Counted from the first letter of the stretch, positions 47,108 through 60,300 are shown. The stretch is DNA of 64,000 bases from Kwoniella bestiolae CBS 10118 (GCF_000512585.2 NC_089247.1:372001-436000); one strand, 5' to 3'. The notes: generated by a model not told the origin, from the sequence alone. Numbers and translations are program-made.

Positions 47108-47951
47108 ATGAGTTTCAACAACTCTCCGAAATCGCTTTGTGGGCCTCAGGTATCTTCCCCTCCAGATGGCATTGATACCGTAGCGGTAAGTTTAAGTTGA
47201 TTTGTGACGTAGACAAACCAGACATATCATTTATCTGTTCACGCATCGTAGATTTCTTCCCGAGAAGGCTGCACAGCCGATGGTCTCACCTTTGGCTCGC
47301 TGGGTAAAGTTCAAATCACCACAGAGCAGAACAGTGGATTCGGACGGGGAAAGGGACGCAGGACTCAGCGGCCGGTCTATGGCAAGAAACGAGGTATATC
47401 TTCCTTTTCACAAATCAGATTTAGAGGTTCCCCTCGCTGGAGATGACCATATGAAGGCAGTTGGGGGGTCTAATACAGCATACACACCTTCAAGATTTGA
47501 GCGTAACATGATAGAAGCGCTGGAAGGAGTCAGCCCTGCCTTTTCTGGCTTGTCTGAACGAGCCTTGCAAGGCATGAAGAGCTTTCATCCGACTTCAACT
47601 TCCGCTGATCTTGATGGACCGAAACATGAGGAGTCCACCGTGACGATCCTACATGTAGGTGAGGGAGAGCCGTCCGCCCCCTCGTACACCCCTCGAACTG
47701 TATTATGGTTCAAACCCTCAGGGGATCATGGTGGATTCGATTCTGATGCCGTTACGTTGCTCACGGGCGATCGAAGATGGACCGGTACCGCGTTTTACCT
47801 TCTGAACGACCTTACAGAAGCATTCAAGCCTCTCCCAGCAGCAGAAACGCTCGGAAGCTCGGCCGTCAATAAATTCACTAACTGCGCTCAAAAGATTTCC
47901 AGCCCCAAGCGGGAGAAGAGCCAGGAACCGAAGAGATTTGTGATTCCTTAG
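47108..47951 (+). CDS. Lineage-specific protein, about 250 aa, unknown function
   Basis: Exon 1 is 47108-47185 (MSFNNSPKSLCGPQ) and exon 2 is 47277-47951. The 91-nt GTAAGT to ACAG intron gives a phase-0 join; a nearer acceptor at 47251 would put the long frame out of phase. No domain, signal peptide or membrane span. The body includes FERNMIEALEGVSPAF, a strand-like STVTILHVGEG, VLWFKPSGDHGG and RWTGTAFYLLNDL. The order of a helical N-terminal part followed by a strand and a W-T/S motif is reminiscent of the alpha and gamma proteins, but the similarity is weak. The promoter layout (TATA about 80 bp before ATG) and size match that set. It may be a distant family member. Confidence 0.6.
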
Positions 47952-48197
47952 GGCTAAAGTGGGATCCGGAGGAGGAACCATCTTACCTTGCTGGATTCCT
48001 GCCATAAGTTGAGAAGGTAGAATCGGTACGATTCTGATAGTTTGAGCTAGTTCATGCATGTTCCATATGCTTCACTTCGGACTGCAGACGCAACTGTTTA
48101 TTTTACACCTACTGCTGTCCGACAACTGTTGTTTCAATTACCTATTCGTCCTGTCCTGGCCCACATCGCCCAGGACAGGGTATATCGATGTCCAACG

Positions 48198-50141
48198 CTA
48201 CTCATCCTCTTCGGGTCTGATCTCGGTACTAGCGAACTTTCGAGCAGATACACGACGTCTGAACAAGATATCGATTTCTCGGTAAGATCGACCCTTCATC
48301 TCAGGGAGACAGAAGTAGGCAGTGATCAGACATGCGAGAGCGGTTCCTCCCCATACGTAACCGCATTTTCCACCGACTATATAAGTTCATTTGACTGTCA
48401 GCACAACGATGACGAGTGACAGTGATTTGTCAAGGGGTACTCACGATTACCTCCCGTAGGGTTGAGCATGTAAGATGCCACTATTACATGATGGAAGATC
48501 AGCTTTTCGTCCAAGAAGTAACCTAGGGCCGGGAATTACTCACAGAAGATACAGGGGATCTCAATGATATAGTAGGTGGCTCGACCGATACCGGTTGTAA
48601 GAGGTCTGAGACGGATCGACGAGGTTTCACCGATAACAGCCCAAGATACAGGAGCAGCGGCGAAGGTGAAGATGACAGAGACAATCAGGCCGAAGGAAGC
48701 TTGAGCTTGAGAAGCTGCTTTTGATGTTCCAACGGATGCCGCAATACCCAGTGCGAAAAGCATGACGACGTTGAAAAGCGTTCCGTAGATGTAGATGGGT
48801 CGTCGGCCAAAGTATGTAGTAAGGATCCACGAGAGCATGACGAAGATCATTTGCAGAGCTGAGGTGATCAGACCGAGAGCGAAAGCGGTATCGGTGGACA
48901 TTCCAGCCTCTATTGCGCTCTGTCAGCCGCGAGTTCGACCATTAAATGGGAAGGGGTGAGACTCACGTTCGAAGAAGTATACAGCCTGGTTGGCGATAAG
49001 ATTACCAGCGAGGTTCTGAGCAGCGTAGATACCACACACGATCGCAGTTCGTCTCAAGTCTGTTCCCTTGAACAATTCGATATAATTGGGGGACTCTTCA
49101 CTCTCGTGATCGATGACTCGTCGCATCATCGCTACGGTCTCCCCAGCATTGAGCTTAGCTTTCTTACCGAGACGCTCGACCGAACGAGCAGCCTCTTCGA
49201 GACGACCTTTTCGGACTAGCCACCAGGGCGATTCAGGAGCGAAGAACATGAGGATGGCGAGCGGAGTGGGGAACATCCATTGTAGAGCAGTTGGGATTCT
49301 AAAATTACAAACATGATCAGCAAGGCTAATCCAGGTAAGCCAGAAATGCTACATTACTCACTTGTAGGCACTCGTGTCAAGCCTGGTGTTATAATGGTAC
49401 GTGACGGCGCCGACGATAATACTTCCGATAGCCCAGAACATCTGCAAGACCTGAGTAGCAGGAGCTCGAAGTCTCATTGGAACGATCTCACTGCAGTATG
49501 CAGGAGCGTTGGCGATGAAGATACCCCATGGTAGACCTTCGAGAAGTTGCGCCACGAAGAAGATGGGGAGTGAATTGGCGAAGAACATGATGAAGATAGT
49601 AGCGTTCATAGCCATCAGGCCGACCAGTGTTGCCCATCTGTACCCGATTCTTGAAGTCAATGGTCCAGCTAAGAACACACCGATGAGCGCACCGAGTTGC
49701 CCAGCCATTTGCAGAGCGGATTGCCATCTGGGAACGATGACGAATTTGCCGGTAGCTTCGTTGAGGACACCAAATTTGTTGGCAAATGCTGGAAGGGCGA
49801 TGAAGTTACCGATGAGGAAGACGTCGTACGATTCCATAATCTGTGATTGAAGGGTCAGTCCACAGGTCCAATCGAGATGAACATGGAAGTGAAACGAAAT
49901 GGGTAGGACGACTTACAATGGTGAAAGACATGATGAACGCCCAGAAACATGCCATAGGGTACGCTCTGACCGCTTCCATAACAGTCATCTGATGTTCCAT
50001 CTTCTCAGCCTGCATCGCATCAGCCTTGAAGTTGGCATCAGCCTTCACAACGTCCACATCGTTGACATGCTCGATCTGCCCCTTCTCGTTGGCCTCAGCC
50101 CCTTGAGCGGGTTTGGTCTCGTACTGGATCTCGTTGTTCAT
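48198..50141 (-). CDS. MFS sugar/H+ symporter, alpha-glucoside (maltose) permease type, 538 aa
   Basis: Exons, minus strand: 50141-49917, 49840-49362, 49298-48967, 48909-48544, 48480-48445 and 48376-48198; all in frame. The length and about twelve hydrophobic segments fit the fungal sugar-porter family. Family signatures are ESYDVFLIGNFIALPAF in the first transmembrane region, GPLTSRIGYRWATLVGL (the loop 2-3 motif), the PESPWWLVRKGRLEEA motif after helix 6 and FGRRPIYIYG. The end, LPEMKGRSYREIDILF followed by RRVSARKF, is characteristic of maltose/alpha-glucoside permeases. It should import an alpha-glucoside or related sugar across the plasma membrane; the exact substrate cannot be read from sequence. 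A TATAAAG box (50214-50220) lies about 75 bp upstream, consistent with inducible control. No glucosidase gene is adjacent. Confidence 0.92.
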
Positions 50142-51298
50142 AGTGAGATTTGAGCTGTTGGTGATGAGTCTGGAGGGAAAGGGGAGGTGAGGATGGCCCC
50201 ATGGGTCTCTGTGTCTTTATATCAGGTTACTCATGATATACCCCCAAAAGCTCTTCGGTTACTGTGTGAGAGCGATCCGGAGGATATTTGCAGTCGGCCC
50301 TATTCGATCAATCGCAAATGCAAAAGACCCATGAGGTGCTTCATGTGATCGGAAGAACATTGAGGTTATCAGATGTGGTTTAGTGATAAAAATAGACACT
50401 AAAATCATAGAGTACGCCCAGGAGGAAGAAGATTATACCGATCTTTGCAACTAGCGTTAAAAAAAGGTACAGGCGAAGGTGCCGCCGACGGGGGCAGAAA
50501 GTCCTCGTCTGGGGACAAGCATGAGTTTTAGTCAGCTTCTATTGGAAAGCAGAATATGATCGCGCGCTTCTGGTGCCCATGTGGGGCTCTGGCGAATCTG
50601 GCAAAGGAATGCCGGAGGAGATAGGAACGTTTCATGCCAAAAGATGATAGCGCGACGTCATTTTTCGATCACATGTGATTTACGCCTCTTCAGTCGTGCC
50701 GTTTCCGCCGGGCTTTGAAAACGTTGTTTTTGTCAAACACGGGGAAATGAGAATCCTATAAAAACCGCCGCACTGATTTCCGCCTTGCAATGAACTGGCG
50801 CTTGGCAAGGGGAGGCCCAAGGTCCCCATCGTGCCCCAGAGTGTTGGTCAGCTGACAGCGGTCATATTGTGTATCATCACAACGCTCAGCTTGGTTCGCA
50901 CTCCTTGACACAACAGGTATCAGCGAAAATGGATGACGTGATCTACGAGACATTCTTCCGCATATCTCGGGGCGGGCCAAGTACAGACATTCATCACTAG
51001 GGTACTGCAAAAAAACCTCTGACTTGACGAATACATTGACGGACACCTTGCACGACATTGCATGGTCTGATTAGGCTCGCGAATGGGTTCCTGAAATCAA
51101 AACTCGACTGTCCATGTGGTGCTATTGTATCTGGATTGACAAGAGATCATCAACCAGATGTTGTTTGGAGTTTGGAAGGTGAACATTTTATAAACATGGC
51201 ATTACATTGTCCATATTTGACATACGAGTAAACGTTTGCAGATCAACGAATTCGTTCCGTTCTCTTGTAGCCGCCGTCCTAAAGAATCACCCAGTCGT
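50142..51298. other. Upstream region of the sugar transporter
   Basis: Promoter of the transporter on the left. No gene is supported in the rest. Confidence 0.5.
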
Positions 51299-52430
51299 TT
51301 AGGGAGGTGCAACTAGCTCTTCCTCGATCTTCGAGATCGTCTCGATCATGGCGGCGAAATCCGGGAAAGGGATCCAGAAAGGTCCATCCTGTTGAGGATC
51401 CCAAAACTGGACACTGTGAAACACGTAAATGCATGTCAGCCCAAGAGCCGAAAAGACCTTTGCCCATCAGCAACGCATTGGGACTTACTTGGTATCGTCC
51501 TTAGTGGATCTTTCATGAGTGATCACGGCAGACCAATGGTTTTTCTTCAGCTTGTCTTGACCTTTCTTGGGCTTGACAACCAGTAAAGCCTTTTTGTCCT
51601 TCACAGCCTTGATCTCCTCGACTATGGTACATATCAGCATGAGATCCAATAAGACGAAAAGCTACTAGATGAAGCTGAGAGGACCTCACGCAGAGCATCC
51701 TGGTCTGAAGCCTCGCCTTCGTAAGGCTGTTGGCCCGTGAGTGCCCAGATCGCATAACTGGGATCGCCCTCTTTCAGCTTTTCTGGAGTAGCACCTGGTA
51801 TATCGGGGATCTGGCCTATAGCAGCTTCGGAGCCTGCTACCCACCTACATCATGCATAACAGGATCAGCAAGGGCACTCGCTAGCCATTGAATTTATACC
51901 AACTCACCACACTTCTTTGGGCCCATCTGCATCCTTTGAGATGGCGGAATGTTCGATCGTTTTCACTTGCGACTCGCCATGAATGTCGTGCAGCGCGAAA
52001 GTAGCCTTGTCACCAGCGGCCTCGATCTTCATCGTCTCTTTGAACTTGCCCTCGGGGGTGACTACTGTCCATGCGGCGAGGACAGACAGGTACCAATCAG
52101 ACTTCCATTTTTCTATGATTGAGGTACAAAGATTAGCATTGACCGCCCCTGTATATCCGGAAAAGTAAAGGGAAACCTACTCTTTCTACAGTCCTTGTAT
52201 CTTTCTTCGTGAGCGATCGTTCCGTAGAATTCTTTGGTATCTCCTCGCTTGTGGATGGATAGGGTATGATTGTCGTGGGCAACGGCGGCTGATAGTATCG
52301 GATGCGCAGCGGCAATTGTACCGAGAACTATGATATCTGTAAGCACTCAAGCGAACTCCTGGTCATCGTTACCGAAGAGCGGTACACGAATGAGCTTACC
52401 AAGCAGCCAGGAGGAAGTCGCGAAGTACAT
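51299..52430 (-). CDS. Putative secreted protein, 264 aa, unknown function
   Basis: Exons, minus strand: 52430-52400, 52336-52181, 52112-51908, 51844-51690, 51621-51489 and 51413-51299; all in frame. The N-terminus (MYFATSSWLLDIIVLGTIAA) looks like a signal peptide, with possible cleavage after the SAAVA near residue 29. The remainder is soluble and shows two similar-looking Trp-containing segments (KKWKSDWYLSVLAAW and KNHWSAVITHERS). It also has VWWVAGSEAAIGQIP, and ends VQFWDPQQDGPFWIP then a short helix. No known domain or active-site motif was recognised. It has few cysteines and no GPI or membrane anchor. The gene is divergent from the bromodomain gene across 692 bp. The six-exon structure with clean frames makes it a confident gene of unknown role. 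Confidence 0.75.
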
Positions 52431-53122
52431 ATTTCTATTCAGTCAGCTCTTGCAATATTGTCGAGTATGGAATGTTCAAATTCATTCACAGGATTTAATT
52501 TGGTCAGAATGTCTTCCTTCTTTCAGGTAAAAGTCTTTAGAATGAAACTCCACATATATAGGCAACCGACCGAGTCGATGGATGCACTCAGCATTGATCA
52601 GTCTACAAACACAAGATTAATACATTTGGACACAAAAGATGTGCTTAATCTTGCGTATGTCCTTTGAGAATGACCCCCTAATTGGAGACGGACGGCCTTG
52701 GCCAACTAAAATGATGGGGTCGCCCCTTTGAACGATCCAAATCCGCGTGGCTGTCAAACATGTAAGGTCGACGGAAGGCTTTGGTAAGCAAGGTTTCTTC
52801 TCGGTCATGTCCCCCAATGTTGAAAGGTGCTCTCTGACTGTTGTATTGGCGTCAGGTGCATCGAAATCATGCCGCTCTTGTTATTGAAGACTGCCCTATG
52901 GGTAAGGGAGCATGAGACTAAGAGGTACCAGCGGAACTCACTTTATGTGTTGTGATAATGGGCAGACACATATTACGTAATTCAGATCTGTGTAGATTTC
53001 ACTGCTAAACACGTCTGGTGGATACATCGACAACAATGTCAACGACAACAACAACATCACCATCCTACTTATTCAGAACGATATCTGCTTAAGCAACATA
53101 GCAATTGCGACAAACACTCAAC
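52431..53122. promoter_or_regulatory. Divergent promoter region (secreted protein / bromodomain gene)
   Basis: 692 bp between two divergent starts. A short CAACAA-rich stretch near 53033-53060 precedes the bromodomain gene. No defined motif was recognised. Confidence 0.4.
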
Positions 53123-55538
53123 ATGGTCAGCACAGCTACAGCGACACAATCCCAAGCTGACAAGCTGACAACTCAAGAAAAGCTGTTGTTGTCTCAAGCG
53201 ATATACAAACTGGGAGCTATCTCTTGGCCCGCTATTTCGAAACTGTTATCATCCCATCCATGCTGTATCAACCGACCTCCAGAGCTGTTCACTCCAGAAT
53301 CATGCGAAGGGATATACATGGAGCTGATGGCTGGACTAGAGATCAACGTGTGAGTTCACCGTCCTCATTCAACTTCAAGGGATGAATCGGGTTTTGAGCT
53401 GATATCTATATTTGGAAAATTGGTCAGACCTGCACCGGACGCTATGAAACCGCAAGGTAAGCATATCTTTCTTCTTCCCCCTTCTTGCATGCTATACATT
53501 ATACGTTTCTTGTGACTGACGCTCGAATATATGAACATAGCCAAAACGCACCTCCGTCTCGCTCAAACATACTACCTAAAACGAATGGAAGAACTGCAAA
53601 ATACCATAACAACCTATGAAAATCGGTTCAAAGAGTTGATGGGGGAGATAACCTCTCTCAAAAATGGGGAAGCCGATGAAAGTATAAGGAAGGAGATTAG
53701 GAATACGATAGCTAGGAAGTATGGGAAGAAGCTCTTGGATACTTGGTTTCCTGAGGAGGAGGTTGTAAAGCAAGCTGTTGAGGATGCGCCTGTATCGAAA
53801 GAGGAGGAAGAGAAGGCAGAGAAAGAAAAAGATGAGAAAGAAGCGGCAGAGCAGGAAAGGCTCAAGGATGAGAAGGAGGATAAGGTAGCGGATGACGTCG
53901 AGATGGCTGATGGGGCTGCCGAGGCTCAAGAAGAACAACATGATGATGAAGATGTAGAAGAGCCTCAAGCAGAAGAATCCGCGGCCGAAGACGAGGGTAC
54001 CGTTGAGGTCGAGAAGGAGGCGGAAGATACAGAGCCTGAGCCCAAAGAAGACACGGAGGTAGAAGAGGAGAAGATAGAGGAAGAAGCAGAAGAGGAAGAA
54101 GCTGAACCAAAACCTGAGGAGAACATCAGGACGATGAAGACACCTCGACCTCGAAGATTCTCACCTGCCGTATCAGTCCGATCCGACCATTCTACCGCTC
54201 CTAGGTCTGACCGCTCTTCACCCCTTACTCCAAATGCCAAAGAGTCCGTACCTCCTTCAACCAGGTCCAACAAACGAAAAGCCTCGGTCCAACCTAAGGG
54301 CGCTCCAGCATCCAAACGATCAGGTAGAAGAAGTACTGCTGCTGCGCGAACGGAAAGCGTCGAACCTGAACCAGAGGCAGAACCCGAACCTGAAGCTGAG
54401 GAGAGTGAGGAAGAGGAAGTACATAATACGAGAGGACGAAGGAGTGCCAGAAGAGAATCGACGAGGAACATCAAGAAATCTCCTGTGTCTAGCCGAACGA
54501 AAGAGACGGAACGATCACCTACCACCTCACGTCGAGCCCCCTCTGTAGCTTCTACGAATCGATCTACTCCTGCCCCTGCACCAGTGGAGGAACGTAGATC
54601 ATCGAGGCGAAGTTTGGCAGCTTCCACTACGAACAAAACCAGAGGAATGAGAGATGATGTGGTTTCTAAATCCGTTAGGGAACAGAGCGCGGCAGTGGAA
54701 AGTGTTAAAGCTGAGACTGAAGCTGAGGAAGATGCCGAAGATGAGGAGGAGAATAAACCTACCAGAACATCTACGAGGCGTGGTAGAGGTGTTCAAGATA
54801 AGGAGAAGGAGAAGGAGAAGGAGAAGGAAATGCTTACACCGGCTGAGAAGAGAGGAACAAGAGCGTCTGCAAGGAGTAAGTGAAATCTACTCCCAAGCAA
54901 GCGAAAGTGAGAATCTTGAATGTTCCTTACATCTCCTTTGCACAACTCAATTCTGTCATTATGAATCGCTTGCTGATAGGTTCCTCACCATGTAACAGAC
55001 GCAAGAGACGCATCCGACACTGAAAACACCCCACGATACACCCCATCCATAGCAGACGTCTCAGGCGAATTCGAAACTCCGCCCAACTCCAGCTCAACAA
55101 GACTCAAGCCCACGAGAGAACAGCGATCTTCGCAGAAGTTGCTCTACTCTCTACTCGATACGATAGCTTCTCATCGGAATGGCAATGTATTCCAAAACCC
55201 AGTGAAGAAGAGCGAAGCTTCAGATTATTATCAGATCATCAAGAGACCTATGGATCTCAAGACTATACGAGCCAGGATCAAGGATGGGTTGATAACTGGT
55301 ATAGAGGAGTTTGAAAGGGATGTTCTGTTGATTTTTGCGTAAGTAATAGTAATAAGATCCCATTATATCTTTTCTTTCGCTATCAGCTGATATGTTTTCG
55401 CTTTTCACATAACGTAGTAACGCAATGATGTACAATGATACGGATTCGCAGGTTTATGAGATGGCTCAAGAGATGTTGAAGGCCACGGAGGATCATATAG
55501 CTCATTTCAAGAATTTGCAGCATCACGTCTCAAGATAG
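53123..55538 (+). CDS. Bromodomain protein, BRD8/Bdc1-like (NuA4 acetyltransferase complex), 683 aa
   Basis: Exons 53123-53349, 53428-53456, 53541-54875, 54999-55338 and 55418-55538, all in frame. The N-terminus has a BRD8-type start: TTQEKLLLSQAIYKLG, AISWPAISKLLSSHP and CEGIYMELM. A coiled coil follows (YYLKRMEELQNTITTYENRF). The centre is very acidic and then Arg/Ser/Pro-rich with basic nuclear-signal-like clusters (SNKRKASVQP, SKRSGRRS). The bromodomain is C-terminal: LLYSLLDTIASHRNGNVFQ, YYQIIKRPMDLKTIRARI, and NAMMYNDTDSQVYEMA with the acetyl-lysine-binding Asn of YN. In fungi this architecture matches the bromodomain subunit of the NuA4 histone acetyltransferase, so it should act in chromatin. 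It is convergent with the mL58 gene. Confidence 0.88.
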
Positions 55539-55714
55539 ACGAGTTTGATTGCGCATCAGTAAATATTATGAATCCTGGTTGATATATTTTGGTACATTAT
55601 GAGACTTCAGTATCTTGACTGGTGGAGTTGGTCAATATTGAATACAGATACGAACACGGCCATCGATGTAGATTGACATTGTATGATGCATGAATGATGG
55701 TACACAAAGACTGT

Positions 55715-56514
55715 TTACCAAAACTCCTTTCTCTTCTCCCTGACTGCTCTGGCCAACTTCTTTCTATATCCCCAGGTGGATTTCTGTTCTTCCAACTCGG
55801 TCAACTTGCTTGCTTTTTGTACGGATGTCTGAGGTGCTACTCGGGAGATCAATCGATATTGATCTGCTGGAAGCTGTAGCCTGTAGATATGAACAATGGA
55901 TGATCAGGTCAGCACACCTGAACATACAATAAAGATGACATCCGAGCGTATTTGATCTCATGTAGACGAATGGCGGATGGAAATAACAAATCTCGATGAG
56001 AAATAATGGATGGCCTAATCACATATTAAGCAACAACTCACGCATCACCAACTTCTTTCCTACTCTTGCCCTCCGCCCTCAACTGGACCATGCGATCTAC
56101 CAACTCCTGACTCCACTCTAACTCTCCCTCGTATTTCCTCCTTTCCACCATCTTCTTCGCCTGCTCCTCTCCCGATAGACTTATCGATTTACCCTTCACC
56201 CACTGAAGCAATGGAGGTAGTGCACCGTTGGTGTAAGACGGTAAAGATGGTGGAGGGGAGTGGTGGAATGTCAGACCCGTATCTTCCAATACGATTGAAG
56301 AAGAGGATGATGGTGGTTGACCATGTATTTTGGGATCGACAGGATGGGAGGTACCGCTGGTTGGTAGGGGTGTTTTGGGTGTGTGGGGGGATTGAAGAAC
56401 GGGGATTCGGGGCGGTCGTGCTCTGTGGAGGACTCCTCGGGTGGATCCTAGGGATGAGATGCTGGGGAGGGAGAGGATGGTTCGGGAGGATGAGGCGAGG
56501 GTAGGTGAGGCCAT
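55715..56514 (-). CDS. Mitochondrial large-subunit ribosomal protein, mL58 (MRP-L20) type, 212 aa
   Basis: Exon 1 is 56514-56042 and exon 2 is 55880-55715, with a 161-nt intron. The ATG at 56514 (MASPTLASSSRTILSLP) gives a Ser/Arg-rich, acid-poor N-terminus typical of a mitochondrial presequence; an in-frame ATG at 56580 would weaken it. A Pro/Ser-rich spacer follows. The conserved core starts LPPLLQWVKGKSISLSGEEQ and continues with KYEGELEWSQELVDRMVQL and ALQLPADQYRLISRVAPQ. It ends with a basic helix (YRKKLARAVREKRKEFW). The E-x-W-S and small LPADQY-type helix pattern is that of the fungal MRP-L20 family (mL58 in the mitoribosome). The match is from memory, so a related mitochondrial protein is possible. 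Confidence 0.7.
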
Positions 56515-57384
56515 GGTGAAGGATAGGTGGTGGTCGATGTATTTTTTCCCTATCGATTCGAGTAGGGGAGTCTTGATCAAGATTCGATGCTAGGCTATGA
56601 GATCAGGAGCGAGGTGTATGTCATGTATGTTGTAGATGGGTTAAGATGTCGAATTGAAGCAGGATGCAAAAGACCCAAAAACTCGAAACTTGACCTGACA
56701 TGAGATGTGAGCATGATACATGCAGCAAAAGGTTTAGCAAAACTATCAGGCTGAACTTGAAAAAGGAGTTTGATTGGTTCTCCGTTCCGCGTGGCATGGA
56801 CCGTGCACTTGTGATAGTATATGTTTGGTTCAGCCATCTCTCGTATGCACTCGCTCACACCTTCGTCACTTGTTCGCTATTCACCCTTATTCATTCATGT
56901 TCTCATTCGATATATCACATCAGTAAGGTAAAGCCATCTCATATCAATCTAACAGATCATCTCATCAGATGTAAGATATCATTATGAGGATGAGGGACTG
57001 ACACACTTACCGCAGCTTGTGCTGAGCAAAACTTCTGGATCATGGCTGATGAATGGGATTGGAGGTAAGACTTGCGCAAAGCTAAACGTCGACTCTTAGC
57101 TCACTGGAAAGATGATGTTCATTCGGTCAAAGATGATCTTTTAACCTTTTCGTTTCTTCTAAAAGTTCTTCTTCTCAACCTTTGCTTGTGCTATCATCAT
57201 CCTCGTTGATACTATCGACTAGTCTTGAAGACTGTCCACCTGATCAACCACCTTACAATCTCTATAATCAGACCGAATCAGCTTCGCCAGTCGAACTCCC
57301 CCAAGCCCAGGCGGCTACCAACATTCTTTATTCTCCCTCACACACCTACCCCTATCCTATCCAACCTCATAGCTCAAAGACACA
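56515..57384. promoter_or_regulatory. Divergent promoter region (mL58 / Ser-rich protein)
   Basis: 870 bp between divergent starts. The last ~100 bp before 57385 are CT-rich, typical of a highly expressed fungal gene leader. No gene is supported. Confidence 0.45.
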
Positions 57385-60300
57385 ATGAAGATCCAGAAGA
57401 ACGCTTCTACCTCACTCCTCCTTCTTCCCCTGCTGGTCAGTCCAGCTTTAGCTCTACCAGGTAGAAGACGACATCAACCCCTGTTTAGAAGGATATATGG
57501 GAACGCCAAGCGTCAGGACGATACCGGTGCTTCCCCATCAGGATCATATGGGGATGTACATGAATCCTCATCAGGAGGTGTGATAGCATCTAGCAGCGCT
57601 AGTGCTATCGCTTCCTCATCTACTTCCGCTGACCCCTCAGCCTCAGCCTCAGCCTCAGCCTCATACACAGGAATCGGTGTCTCTCCCTCAGCTTCAGCCT
57701 CAACCAATGGTCTATCACCGTACGAAGAATCCAGCTCCAATTCAACCACTGGTTCTCAAAATACCAACTCAGGATTCGATACTATCAATCCCAATCCCGG
57801 GAATGTCTCTTCAGAATACCTTTCCTCGTTATTGGAGAATTCAAAGGGATATGAAACGTTGACTTACTCCATCTACACGCCCATCACTGAGACTGTTACG
57901 AACACTCAGACGGAAGTTCAGGTGGCTACTGCGACTGTGACTGCCGAGGGATCAGGCTCGACGGATGATGGATATATGGATGAGATTCAAAAGGCTGCGG
58001 AGAGTTATGCGAAGAATAATATTGGGGGATATTTACCTACTATCACGCTGGAGGTGGTGCTGGAACCTACTCAGGTGAGTCTACTTGTCCTGCTGCTTCT
58101 GGCTAGAATGGATCATATGGGGGTGTAGAAACGTGAGAGACGAATGCGCAGGGAATGTGTGATGCTGCCTAGAAGACAGGATGGTAATGGAATCAGAAGA
58201 CAGACTCACCACAATGTCACGGCACGACCACAGCAGGAGCCAAAAGGGCGGGACTGGGAGGGTATAAGCACAAGAAGCTCATACTGACAAATACCTTCCG
58301 TTATTGCAGGAACCAGACGGTACATGGGATTATGTCGTCCACATAGGTGCAGACGGTACAGCAACAGCTTCTCCAACATACTATCCTGCCAATCCTACTT
58401 CTGCGCCTACCTCTGGATCAAGTTCAGGCTCCAGCTCAAATTCAGGCTCAGGTTCAGGATCAAGCTCAGGTTCAGGTGACGAAGCGTACTCATACCCCTC
58501 ATCACCCATAACCACCTCATTCGATCTCGAACCCGCCTCACCTACTACCTCCTCACAAGCTTCCAACTCCGGTTCAACAGGTTCCAGATCAATCAACATT
58601 GCTTCCATCACAGCCGCCCAGGCAGCACAAGCTACCAACCCATATCTCCAAACAGCTTCGAACATCTATGTACCAATTTCAACCGCATCGGCATCTCCCT
58701 CGGCATCAGCAGGATCAGAAACAGGATCAGATACGTCTTCTTCAGGTGACAGTCAGACCTCCCCATCAACTTCGACGGGTGACGAGTCTACTGAAAACTC
58801 TGAAGATGATACTCCCGCATCTGATTCCTCGTCCTCATCTGGTACCGAAAGTGCTTCGGCCGATAATGCTCAATCTACCGATTACTCTGTTCCTGGACAT
58901 AGCGAATCAAGCTTTGGTGATGGTAGTGATTCAAGCGACTCTGCTTCTTCTGGCTCTTCCTCCGCTTCAGCATCTGAACCCGCTGTCACCGGTGCACCAG
59001 GGCATGAAACTTCCTTCGGCGGTTCTTCACCCTCTGATCAATCCAATGAAGGATCTTCCGAATCCGCCCCTGTCGACTCGGCTGGTCCTGCTGCAACTAC
59101 CGCTCCTTACCCCATATGGTACGGCGGATCGGGCGATGATGCTTCTTCTTCTTTTGCCGCAAGTGATCCAGAAGCTACCACTGCCCCTTACCCAATTTGG
59201 TACGGTGGTTCTGGCGATGATTCTACTGCTCCTGCCGCGACTGCTTCTGCTACTTCAACCGATGAACCCGCTCAGAGTGCCATGCCTTATCCCCCATGGT
59301 ACGGTGGTTCAGGTGAAGCAGGTTCTACCAACTCTACCGCTCCTATCGTGAATGGTACCGACCCATCCTACAACGGTACTTTCCCCATCAACGGAACGGA
59401 TTCCAATGGTAACGTTACAATCCCAATCGTGAACGGTACTTCCCCAATCGACGTCAACGTCACCACCCCCATTGATGTCAATGCCACCGCTCCTGTGATC
59501 GCCCCCATCAATACTACGTCCACCGCCTCTATCTCCGGTGTCTCTAGCTCAGTAGTTCCCTCAATGACCGGTTCAGTTTCTATCGCTCCTTCCGCCGCAG
59601 ATTCCGGATCAGCAGGTTCCCCCTCTCCCTCCGCTTCGGTCGTACCTTCCGCAGCTGATTCAGGTACCTACGGTGCTCCCCAACCATCCGTTACCCCCTC
59701 TGCCTCTGCCTCTGATGTATCTTCCAGCTCGGCCCCGACTCCTTCGGTCGTAGCTTCTGCGGCTGATTCAGGATCATACGGTCAACCATCTCCTACCGCT
59801 TCTTCGTCTTCCTCCGCCGAAACCTCACCCTCACCCAGTGAATCAGCCTCTTCTTCAGACGTTGCACCCTCCGTAACCGCTTCTTCAATTGAATCGTCTA
59901 CTATCCCCTCCTCCTCCTCTGACGCTGAATCGGCTCTTCCCACCGAATCAGCCTCAGCCACCTCGTCAGCTGTCGAATCAGTCATTACCGCCTCACCTTC
60001 CTCCTCCGGATCGGTAGAGGAGAACGAAAATGGAATTGCTACCGAATCAGTCACCTCATGGACTACAGTAGATATCACCATGACCCTCACCGCCTCTGCT
60101 TCTTCTACTGCCCCCACCGCTACCGCCTCTGTCACAAATACTGTTATAGGTAATGTGAACCTTGCTGAACCAAGTGCCGTAGAATCTGCCTCGAGCACGG
60201 CATCTTTCGATCCTACCTCTGCTGCGACGGATTTCGCGTACCCTCCTCCTGTCGAAACTGCCTCATCCAGTGAGACCGAGGAAGTAGTTCCAACCTCTTC

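Noticed and set aside
53965..54636. Minus-strand Ser/Val-rich frame of 223 codons
   Set aside because: Mirror of the acidic and Arg-rich low-complexity exon of the bromodomain gene.
58599..59351. Plus-strand Leu/Pro-rich frame of 250 codons
   Set aside because: Out-of-frame reading of the Ser-rich secreted protein's repeats; the overlapping minus frame at 59782-60441 is rejected for the same reason.
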